Below are positions 1 to 5,853 of a DNA stretch of 5,853 nt, piece by piece; positions within the stretch are counted from its first letter, which is position 1; each line of letters opens with the position of its first letter. The position numbers were made by a program, and so were the translations under genes. Under the pieces are notes generated by a model that worked only from the letters and a program-made list of their open reading frames with translations, ran no database searches and was not told where the DNA came from. This DNA comes from Bacteroidota bacterium (GTDB lineage Bacteria > Bacteroidota > Bacteroidia > Flavobacteriales > Weeksellaceae). The stretch lies in assembly GCA_023420435.1 (NCBI GenBank), contig JAEZWE010000214.1:1-5853 (forward strand), read 5' to 3'.

Positions 1-497
1 TTCGCCTTTTGAAAAGCTTCAGCAATTTCCATTAAAGCTACCGTTCCACTTCCATCGTCATCTGCACCGTTATAGATTTCTCCGTTTTTATCAATTCCCA
101 CATGATCGTAATGAGCAGAAATGACAATAATTTCTTCGGGCTTTTCTTTACCTTCGATAAAAGCTAAAATATTTTCGGAATCGGGCAAAGAACCTCTCCT
201 ACCATTTAAAGCTTCCTTTGGCACTTTTTGGTAATAATTTTCCATAGATTTTGGATGTGATACGCTCATTTTTTGATATTCCGAAATCATATATCTTCCT
301 GCTTTTTTCTGACCTTCAGAACCGGTTTCTCTTCCTTGCATTTCATCGGAAGCAATAATGGTGAGGTGTTTTTTTAAATCGGAAGCCGTTATCGATTCGA
401 AGGACTTATTAAATTCAGCATCTTGATTAGGTAGATTTGAAGTGGCGCAAGAAGCTAACATCATTCCTGCTACAATAGGAAACAAAAACTTATTCAT
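1..497 (-). CDS. M28-family zinc metallopeptidase lipoprotein (C-terminal part missing)
   Basis: Partial gene: 165 full codons from the ATG at 497, running off the window's left edge, so the C-terminal half is not visible. The N-terminus is a lipoprotein signal peptide: a short hydrophobic stretch ending in the lipobox LASC, with Cys17 as the lipidated residue. No clearly acidic surface-export motif follows the Cys, so periplasmic display is as likely as surface display. Residues 48-70 (IASDEMQGRETGS and following) match the usual start of bacterial M28 aminopeptidase-like proteins. The zinc-site motifs are visible: HYD at 129-131 (His129 ligand, Asp131 catalytic support) and NGADDDGSG at 143-151, where Asp147 aligns with the bridging Asp117 of Aeromonas aminopeptidase. 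The catalytic Glu and the remaining ligands should lie beyond the window. The family removes N-terminal amino acids from peptides using two zinc ions; the exact substrate here is unknown. It is transcribed divergently from the neighbouring aminotransferase. Confidence 0.9.
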   Translation of the reverse strand, partial: MNKFLFPIVAGMMLASCATSNLPNQDAEFNKSFESITASDLKKHLTIIASDEMQGRETGSEGQKKAGRYMISEYQKMSVSHPKSMENYYQKVPKEALNGRRGSLPDSENILAFIEGKEKPEEIIVISAHYDHVGIDKNGEIYNGADDDGSGTVALMEIAEAFQKA

Positions 498-563
498 AAA
501 AAATATTTTGCTTAAAATTATTAAAAATTGCTATAAAAAAGGAAATTCTCTTATTTTTAAATC
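498..563. promoter_or_regulatory. Divergent intergenic region, presumed promoters for both flanking genes
   Basis: This 66-base, very AT-rich gap separates two divergent starts, so it should hold or border promoters in both directions. Against the Bacteroidota pattern (TTTG near -33, TAnnTTTG near -7), the plus strand has ATTG at 527-530, 21 bases, then TATTTTTA at 552-559. The minus strand has TAATTTTA at 520-513. Both -7 candidates match five of six fixed positions, but in DNA this AT-rich such matches are expected by chance. The plus-strand candidate would start transcription almost at the ATG at 564. No strong ribosome-binding site is present; an AAGGA at 539-543 is too far from the ATG to serve. 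Confidence 0.3.
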
Positions 564-1709
564 ATGAAATTATCCAAAAAACATAATGGTGCTGAATTGA
601 CAATTTTTTCAGAAATGTCGGCTTTGGCTCAAAAAAACAATGCTGTAAATCTTTCGCAAGGTTTTCCGGATTATGAAATTGACGAAAAATTGAAAAAATT
701 ATTAGCAAGAGCCACCAACCAAAATCATAATCAGTATGCCCCACTTTCAGGAAATCCGTTGTTGATTGAAAATTTAATCACATTTAATAAAAACAGAAAA
801 AAAAGTTTAGCATTTTCAAAAGAAGAAATTACGGTTATTCCGGGAGCAACGTACGGAATATATGCTGCATTAACCACCATTTTACAACCAGGAGACGAAG
901 TCATTGTTTTTGAACCTTGCTATGACAGTTATGTTCCATCGATTGAAATGAATGGGGGAATTCCTGTTTTTGTACAATTCAACGAAAATTTTGAATTGAA
1001 TTGGGATGAATTTGAAAATGCTATTTCTGAAAAAACAAGAGCTGTCATTGTAAATTCACCGCACAATCCTACAGGAAAAATTTGGACAGAAGAAAATATT
1101 GAAAAATTTTATTCCTATATTAAAAATACAGAAATCATCGTGATTTCCGATGAAGTTTACGACCATTTGGTTTATGATAATAACGAATTTTACAGTATGT
1201 TTCATCATCCGGAACTCAAAAAAAGATGTTTCAGTATTTTTTCTTTCGGCAAAATGTTTCATATTACAGGCTGGAAAATAGGATATATTGTGGCCGATGA
1301 AAAATTGATGAAAGCTTTTAGAAGTGTACATCAGTATATGACGTTTTGTGTAAACTCACCGGCCCAATTCGCATTAGCAAAATATTTGGAAATTTTTGAT
1401 GTGGAGGAAAACCGAAAAATCATGCAAAATCGAAGAGATTTATTTGTGGACTTAATGAAACAAACTCCTTTTGAATTTACCGATTTAGCTAATGGAAGCT
1501 ATTTCCAAGTTGCAAATTTTAAAAATATTAATGATAAAATGACGGATAAGGAATTTGCAGTTTGGTTAACAGAAAATTATAAAGTGGCTACTATCCCAAT
1601 TTCAGCATTTTATCATAACCAAAAAAATACCGGAAATATTAGATTTTGCTTTGCCAAAAAAGAAGAAACCATTATAAAAGCCGTTGAAAATTTGCGGCAA
1701 TTAAATTGA
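564..1709 (+). CDS. ybdL: Methionine-type aminotransferase, PLP fold type I (YbdL-like)
   Basis: A 381-residue class I/II aminotransferase, full length for the family. It resembles E. coli YbdL, which is described as preferring methionine with activity on other large amino acids, and more distantly kynurenine aminotransferases. Visible motifs are NLSQGFPDY at 29-37, NQYAPLSG at 56-63, the PLP-phosphate loop GAT at 94-96, and NSPHNPTG at 164-171 with Asn168 contacting the cofactor. SDEVY at 195-199 has Asp196 for the pyridine nitrogen and Tyr199. SFGK at 227-230 has Lys230 as the Schiff-base lysine, with GWK at 236-238 eight residues on. Arg360 should bind the substrate carboxylate. The enzyme should be cytoplasmic and reversibly transfer an amino group to a 2-oxo acid. 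The ATG start gives the expected N-terminal arm and lines up with the paralogue downstream. Substrate choice is inferred from resemblance only; kynurenine/glutamine transaminase activity is an alternative. Confidence 0.9.
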   Translation: MKLSKKHNGAELTIFSEMSALAQKNNAVNLSQGFPDYEIDEKLKKLLARATNQNHNQYAPLSGNPLLIENLITFNKNRKKSLAFSKEEITVIPGATYGIYAALTTILQPGDEVIVFEPCYDSYVPSIEMNGGIPVFVQFNENFELNWDEFENAISEKTRAVIVNSPHNPTGKIWTEENIEKFYSYIKNTEIIVISDEVYDHLVYDNNEFYSMFHHPELKKRCFSIFSFGKMFHITGWKIGYIVADEKLMKAFRSVHQYMTFCVNSPAQFALAKYLEIFDVEENRKIMQNRRDLFVDLMKQTPFEFTDLANGSYFQVANFKNINDKMTDKEFAVWLTENYKVATIPISAFYHNQKNTGNIRFCFAKKEETIIKAVENLRQLN

Positions 1710-1716
1710 TTTTCAG

Positions 1717-1733
1717 AATTTTATAATAAAATT
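1717..1733. repeat. AT-only inverted repeat between the two aminotransferase genes
   Basis: Two perfect 8-base arms, AATTTTAT and ATAAAATT, flank a single central A, beginning 8 bases after the stop codon of the first aminotransferase. Followed by ATTTTG, it could act as a weak terminator or a protein-binding site. It contains no G-C pair, and the one-base loop would force the inner pairs open, so the RNA hairpin would be feeble. Chance occurrence in such AT-rich DNA is quite possible. Confidence 0.25.
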
Positions 1734-1773
1734 ATTTTGCCGTTTCATTTAGAATTTTTACATTTAATAAAAG

Positions 1774-1782
1774 TAATATTTG
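1774..1782 (+). promoter_or_regulatory. Possible -7 promoter element for the second aminotransferase
   Basis: TAATATTTG lies 21 bases before the GTG start and resembles the Bacteroidota -7 element TAnnTTTG, but with one base too many between TA and TTTG (or one mismatch if shifted). No convincing -33 TTTG sits at the right distance. The gap of 94 bases after the first aminotransferase would allow separate transcription, but read-through is equally possible. Confidence 0.2.
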
Positions 1783-1803
1783 GTTTAAAATTATCTTCTG
1801 AGC

Positions 1804-2964
1804 GTGAATTTCAAAAAATTTCATTCAAAAAATGAGGTCAATATTTTTACCGAAATAGGAAAATTGGCTTCAGAATTTAATGCAGTGAATCTTTCCCAAG
1901 GTTCTCCGGATTATGATTTGGGTGACGAAATGAAGAAATTTTTAATGGAAGGAATTCATACCGATTTAACGCAATATTGTGCTACTTCCATTCTTCCAGC
2001 TTTAGAAAAGAATCTTTTAAATTTTATCGCAAGAAGACCAATCCCCATTCATGTTTCCAACAAAGAAATTGCGGTAAGTATTGGTGCCACCTACAGTTTA
2101 TATGTTTCATTAGCCACTTTTTTGGAGGCTGGAGATGAAGTTATTGTTTTAGAACCTTGCTATGAAACTTATGAACCTGCTATTGGAATTCGAAATGCAA
2201 TTCCGGTTTATGTTCCAATGGACGAAAATTTTGAACCGAATTGGCAAAAAATAAAAGATTCAATTACTGAAAAAACTGCGGCAATTATTATTAATTCACC
2301 ACATAATCCTACAGGAAAATTATGGGAGGAAAAAGATTGGAATCAGCTTTGGGAAATTATAAAAGACACCAAAATCATTGTAATTTCTGATGAAGTTTAC
2401 CAAGTAATCACTTATGATGGAAAGCCTCATTACAGCGCTTTTCATCATCCTGAAATTAAGGAACGCTGTTTTTGTATTTATTCTTTTGAGAAAATTTTTC
2501 ATATTTCCGGTTGGAAAGCAAGCTACATTATCTCCAACGAAAAATTTGTGAAATGTTTCAACAACATTCATCAATATTTATCTTTTACCATTAATGTTTA
2601 TGCACAATTCGCTTTAGCAAAAGGACTGGGAATATTTGATATTGAAAAAAATATCCAATTTTTTGAAAGAAAAAGAGATTTGTTTTGTGATTTGATGAAA
2701 GATTCACCTTTTCAAATTTCAGAAAAAACACAAGGTGGTTATTTTCAAACGGTAGATTTTTCTGAATTTTCGAAAGGTATTTCGGATAAAGATTTTTCCA
2801 TTTCTTTGATTAAAAATTTTAAAATTGCCTCCATACCCTATTCTGCTTTTTATCACAATCATAAGAATACGGGAAAATTGCGTTTTTGTTTTGCAAAAAA
2901 AGATGAAACTCTCCTTTTAGCAGCAGAAAATTTACAAGAACTATTAAAAAAAGCGCCACTTTAG
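1804..2964 (+). CDS. Divergent tandem paralogue of the YbdL-like aminotransferase
   Basis: A 386-residue PLP-dependent class I/II aminotransferase homologue that aligns without gaps to the preceding gene over residues 1-380, about 190 identities by hand count. The start is GTG at 1804: an in-frame stop at 1786 leaves little room upstream, and the GTG gives an N-terminus collinear with the paralogue. Cofactor residues persist: GAT at 94-96, Asn168, Asp196, Tyr199, Lys230, Lys238 and Arg360. Positions that are otherwise typical of the family have changed: QGFPD to QGSPD (Ser34), YAPLSG to YCATSI (Ala60, Ile63), GG to NA (131-132), SFGK to SFEK (Glu229 beside the catalytic lysine), GWKIG to GWKAS (Ser240), and NSPAQ to NVYAQ (265-266). 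I infer a working PLP protein with altered substrate specificity, though weak or lost activity is possible. The final residues KKAPL are encoded within the downstream terminator. Confidence 0.85.
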   Translation: MNFKKFHSKNEVNIFTEIGKLASEFNAVNLSQGSPDYDLGDEMKKFLMEGIHTDLTQYCATSILPALEKNLLNFIARRPIPIHVSNKEIAVSIGATYSLYVSLATFLEAGDEVIVLEPCYETYEPAIGIRNAIPVYVPMDENFEPNWQKIKDSITEKTAAIIINSPHNPTGKLWEEKDWNQLWEIIKDTKIIVISDEVYQVITYDGKPHYSAFHHPEIKERCFCIYSFEKIFHISGWKASYIISNEKFVKCFNNIHQYLSFTINVYAQFALAKGLGIFDIEKNIQFFERKRDLFCDLMKDSPFQISEKTQGGYFQTVDFSEFSKGISDKDFSISLIKNFKIASIPYSAFYHNHKNTGKLRFCFAKKDETLLLAAENLQELLKKAPL

Positions 2965-2981
2965 TGACGCTTTTATTTTTT
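2946..2981. terminator. Bidirectional intrinsic terminator between convergent genes
   Basis: The stem AAAAGCG (2949-2955) pairs with CGCTTTT (2968-2974). A C-A mismatch (2956/2967) follows, then CAC (2957-2959) pairs with GTG (2964-2966), closing a TTTA loop at 2960-2963. A T-run follows on the plus strand (2971-2981, interrupted by one A), and the A-run at 2946-2952 gives a U-run for transcripts from the minus strand. It therefore fits termination of the aminotransferase transcript and, 18 bases after its stop codon, of hppA. The TAG stop at 2962-2964 of the plus-strand gene lies in the loop and the edge of the stem. Confidence 0.85.
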
Positions 2982-2992
2982 ATGAATTTCTA

Positions 2993-5731
2993 TTACAAAG
3001 AAAGGATTCTTACATCAATTCTTCGGTTTTGTGCCATACATTCATCCGTGTCATTTGCAGGACAAACCGGATGTTCTTGTCCATAACCTTCTGCTTCAAT
3101 TCGCTCAGCAGAAATTCCTTTTTCTATTAATCTAAGTTTTGCAGTTTGCGCTCTTAAATTGGATAAAGAAACGTTAGAATCAGGATTTCCTGAATTATCG
3201 GTATATCCACCTAATTTTATTTTCATTTCCGGATACGCATTCATCAATTTTGCTAAATTATCCAACTGAAGTTCAGAACCCGGCTTTAAATCACTACTTC
3301 CTGTAGCAAAATACAGATTTTCGATGGTGAACCATTTTTTCTCATCCAATAAAGTTGGATCTTTCAATCTTAAATTTTCAGAAAGCAGAACTAACTGGCT
3401 GTTTTCACCAATGGTCATTATTTCACCATTTGGGAGCTGAATTTGTGTTTCGTTTCCTAAAACATATTCATAATCTCCATCAGCATTTACGGTTCCAACA
3501 GAAGTAATTAAGCTGTTTTTATTAACATCTGTTACAGTACCGTTTTGGTCAACAGCAATTACATTAGTAGCTCCTGTTAAAGCTGTAATTTTAGCTTGTC
3601 TGTTAGCTTCTATTTTCTCTGCATGAATTGAGGCTAAAGTTGGTGCAATAACCAAAGAAACAATAGACATCAATTTAATTAAAATATTCATGGAAGGTCC
3701 AGAAGTATCTTTGAAAGGATCACCAACAGTATCTCCAGTTACAGATGCTTTATGAGGTTCAGAACCTTTATAGAAAGTTTGTCCATTGATGTCAACTCCT
3801 TTTTCAAAAGATTTTTTTGCATTATCCCAAGCTCCACCAGCATTATTTTGGAACATTCCCATTAAAACTCCGGAAACTGTTGCTCCAGCAAGGAAACCTC
3901 CTAAAACTTCAGGCCCAAAAATAAATCCAACCAAAAGAGGTGAAATAATAGCAATAGCTCCTGGAGGCATCATTTTTTTAATAGAAGCATCAGTAGAAAT
4001 AGCGACACATTTTTCATATTCAGGTTCTCCTTTTCCTTCTAAAATTCCTGGAATTTCACGAAATTGTCTTCTTACTTCTTCCACCATTGCCATAGCCGCT
4101 TTTCCTACAGCAGTAATTGCCAATGAAGAGAAAATAAATGGAATCATTCCACCAATAAACAATCCGGCTAAAACATCAGCTCTATAAATATCAATTCCGT
4201 CAATTCCTGCAATTCCTACAAAAGCTGCAAATAAAGCTAAAGCAGTTAAAGCCGCAGAAGCAATAGCAAATCCTTTTCCAGTTGCTGCAGTAGTATTTCC
4301 AACCGCATCCAAAATATCTGTTTTCTCACGAACTTCTTTTGGTAATTCACTCATTTCAGCAATTCCACCAGCATTATCAGCAATTGGACCAAAAGCGTCA
4401 ATTGCTAATTGCATTGCCGTTGTAGCCATCATTCCGGCTGCAGCAATTGCAACACCGTAAAGACCAGCACAAAGGTAAGATCCATAAATTCCTCCCGCTA
4501 AAACTAAAATGGGAAGTAACGTAGATTCCATTCCAACAGAAAGCCCACCAATAATATTCGTGGCATGTCCAGTAGAAGATTGTCTTACAATACTGGAAAC
4601 AGGTCTTTTTCCCATTGCAGTATAATATTCCGTAATAATGGACATTAAAGTTCCCACTACAAGTCCAACCATAATGGCTCCAAAAACGCCCATTTTTGTA
4701 AATTCATGACCTCTTAAAACCATCGTTTCCGGCATTAAATAATTTACAAGGAAATAAGATGCAATAGCGGTTAAGACAATACTACCCCAGTTTCCAAAAT
4801 TCAACGCATTTTGAACACTAGAGGTTGATGAACCTTCATTATCATTAATTTTCACGAAGAAAGTTCCGATAATGGAGAAAACAATTCCAAAACCGGCAAT
4901 GAGCATCGGTAAAAGAATTGGCGCATATCCTCCAAAAGCATCTTGTGAAAAGGTTTCTCTACCCAAAACCATCGTTGCTAAAACCGTGGCAACATAAGAT
5001 CCAAAAAGGTCAGCTCCCATACCAGCAACATCACCAACATTGTCACCAACATTATCAGCAATGGTTGCAGGATTTCTTGGATCATCTTCAGGAATTCCTG
5101 CTTCCACTTTTCCAACTAAATCGGCTCCAACATCGGCAGCTTTGGTATAAATTCCTCCACCAACTCTTGCAAAAAGAGCAATAGATTCTGCACCTAATGA
5201 AAATCCGGTTAAGATTTCGATTGTTCTTGCCATTTCATGGGTATCAACTCCTAAATTTGGTGCAAAAATTTGTTTAATAATAATAAATAAAGCACCAAGT
5301 CCTAAAACAGCAAGTCCAGCAACTCCCATTCCCATTACGGAACCACCTGTAAATGAAACTTTTAATGCTTTTGATAAACTCGTTTTTGCAGCTTCTGCTG
5401 TTCTTACATTGGCTTTTGTAGCGATTTTCATCCCGATATAACCAGCTAAAGCACTAAAAATAGCTCCAACAACGAAAGCTAAACCTATACTCCAGTGAGA
5501 TTCTTCATGAGATGCGCCCATTAAGGCAAGAAGCACAGCAACAATAACAACGAAATAAGCCAGAATTTTATATTCTGCTTTTAGAAATGCCATAGCTCCA
5601 TCAGCAATATGTCCGCTAATAACACGCATTCGTTCGTTTCCGTCATTTTGTTTTTTCACCCAATTGCTCTGCAGAAAAGTGTATAGCAAAGCTATAACAC
5701 CAAATGCAGGCACTAAATAGAACAATTCCAT
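2993..5731 (-). CDS. hppA: Membrane-bound ion-pumping pyrophosphatase fused to a C-terminal OmpA-like domain
   Basis: A 912-residue inner-membrane pump that hydrolyses cytoplasmic pyrophosphate and moves ions outward. Residues 1-705 are the usual pyrophosphatase, with about 16 membrane segments from residue 4 to about 702. Catalytic signatures are Arg189, KAADVGADLVGK (197-208, with Lys197, Asp200 and Asp204), ADNVGDNVGD (Asp226, 230, 234), Asp241, DNAGG at 452-456, WDNAKK at 635-640, and GDTVGDPFKD (Asp667, Asp671, Lys674, Asp675) with Lys686. Ala482 and Gly485 in GNTTAATGKG mark the K+-dependent type. TM6 reads DLFGSYVA, lacking the usual glutamate, while TM5 has Glu182 (GAES), as recalled for Flavobacterium-type H+ pumps. 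I therefore expect H+ transport, although databases often name this family sodium-translocating. Residues 745-912 form an extra periplasmic OmpA-like module: GGYTDNSG with Asp845, Arg860 (15 residues on, the peptidoglycan-binding pair) and QNRR at 901-904. Usual bacterial relatives stop near 700-750 residues. The ATG at 5731 gives the normal N-terminal helix. Confidence 0.95.
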   Translation of the reverse strand: MELFYLVPAFGVIALLYTFLQSNWVKKQNDGNERMRVISGHIADGAMAFLKAEYKILAYFVVIVAVLLALMGASHEESHWSIGLAFVVGAIFSALAGYIGMKIATKANVRTAEAAKTSLSKALKVSFTGGSVMGMGVAGLAVLGLGALFIIIKQIFAPNLGVDTHEMARTIEILTGFSLGAESIALFARVGGGIYTKAADVGADLVGKVEAGIPEDDPRNPATIADNVGDNVGDVAGMGADLFGSYVATVLATMVLGRETFSQDAFGGYAPILLPMLIAGFGIVFSIIGTFFVKINDNEGSSTSSVQNALNFGNWGSIVLTAIASYFLVNYLMPETMVLRGHEFTKMGVFGAIMVGLVVGTLMSIITEYYTAMGKRPVSSIVRQSSTGHATNIIGGLSVGMESTLLPILVLAGGIYGSYLCAGLYGVAIAAAGMMATTAMQLAIDAFGPIADNAGGIAEMSELPKEVREKTDILDAVGNTTAATGKGFAIASAALTALALFAAFVGIAGIDGIDIYRADVLAGLFIGGMIPFIFSSLAITAVGKAAMAMVEEVRRQFREIPGILEGKGEPEYEKCVAISTDASIKKMMPPGAIAIISPLLVGFIFGPEVLGGFLAGATVSGVLMGMFQNNAGGAWDNAKKSFEKGVDINGQTFYKGSEPHKASVTGDTVGDPFKDTSGPSMNILIKLMSIVSLVIAPTLASIHAEKIEANRQAKITALTGATNVIAVDQNGTVTDVNKNSLITSVGTVNADGDYEYVLGNETQIQLPNGEIMTIGENSQLVLLSENLRLKDPTLLDEKKWFTIENLYFATGSSDLKPGSELQLDNLAKLMNAYPEMKIKLGGYTDNSGNPDSNVSLSNLRAQTAKLRLIEKGISAERIEAEGYGQEHPVCPANDTDECMAQNRRIDVRILSL

Positions 5732-5853
5732 ATAATTTTTGATTTTTTGTTAATGTAATCTAAAATAAATAATTCTTTTGAGAAATAAAGGAATTTTATA
5801 AAAATATTCTACAAAAATGTTTTTAGCTAAAAAAAACTAACCCCATATAGAGG
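5732..5853 (-). promoter_or_regulatory. Upstream region of hppA, presumed to hold its promoter
   Basis: These 122 bases contain no gene I can support. The stretch before the hppA ATG is A-rich and lacks a Shine-Dalgarno sequence, as is usual for Bacteroidota. On the minus strand a TTTTTG (about 5813-5818) and a TATTTTAG near 5758-5765 are the nearest matches to -33 and -7 elements, but they are too far apart to form one promoter. A perfect 14-base palindrome, TTTTTAGCTAAAAA, lies at 5820-5833. Confidence 0.3.

Noticed and set aside
562..744. Minus-strand open frame of 60 codons over the start of the first aminotransferase
   Set aside because: It is antisense to the conserved N-terminal arm and has no recognisable features.
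1056..1331. Minus-strand open frame inside the first aminotransferase, with a similar one at 2320-2574 in the second
   Set aside because: They lie in the same relative place because the two sense genes are homologous; their similarity follows from the aminotransferase sequence.
1804..2964. Second aminotransferase as a pseudogene
   Set aside because: The frame is intact over its full length with no indels relative to copy one, and all the cofactor-binding residues I could identify are kept.
2993..3400. A separate OmpA gene next to a normal-length hppA
   Set aside because: The frame is continuous from the pump through the linker with no stop, and no start with upstream signals is seen at the junction, so a true fusion fits better.
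3786..4187. Plus-strand open frame of 133 codons inside hppA
   Set aside because: It is antisense to strongly conserved pyrophosphatase sequence, shows no recognisable domain, and is explained by the hppA codon pattern.
4918..5184. Plus-strand open frame of 88 codons rich in Gln, His and Leu
   Set aside because: It is antisense to the catalytic core of hppA, and its low-complexity composition is typical of a shadow frame.
5732..5853. A full -33/-7 promoter for hppA
   Set aside because: Candidate elements are either mismatched or wrongly spaced (24 bases or more), so no specific promoter can be supported.

Overview
The window is AT-rich, has A/T-rich gene starts with no strong Shine-Dalgarno sequences, and encodes proteins of typical Bacteroidota/Flavobacteriia character. 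Examples are a Flavobacterium-type membrane pyrophosphatase and a Bacteroidota-style OmpA-like domain with a GGYTDN motif. I infer a flavobacterium, possibly of the Chryseobacterium/Weeksellaceae clade; this comes from protein style, not from a marker gene.

Layout: (1) 1-497, minus strand, the N-terminal 165 codons of an M28-family zinc metallopeptidase lipoprotein, cut off by the window edge. (2) 498-563, a short divergent intergenic region. (3) 564-1709, plus strand, a YbdL-type (methionine) aminotransferase. (4) 1710-1803, an AT-rich spacer with an inverted repeat. (5) 1804-2964, plus strand, a second aminotransferase starting with GTG. It aligns with the first without a gap over about 380 residues (about 50% identical by hand count) but has lost several family glycines. 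(6) 2946-2981, a hairpin terminator that contains the stop codon of the second aminotransferase and can serve both converging genes. (7) 2993-5731, minus strand, a 912-residue membrane-bound pyrophosphatase (HppA) with a periplasmic C-terminal OmpA-like peptidoglycan-binding module. (8) 5732-5853, the AT-rich upstream region of hppA, with no gene seen.

The two aminotransferases form a tandem duplication and probably act on related amino/keto acid pairs. The second copy keeps the PLP-binding residues but has a remodelled active-site surround. HppA is a separate convergent unit that couples pyrophosphate hydrolysis to ion pumping. Its sequence predicts K+ dependence, and the gate glutamate has moved from TM6 to TM5, which points to H+ rather than Na+ transport. 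No shared pathway links the peptidase, the aminotransferases and the pump on sequence grounds. There is no sign of mobile elements, CRISPR arrays, tRNA or rRNA. The most notable items are the pump-OmpA fusion and the divergent second aminotransferase.
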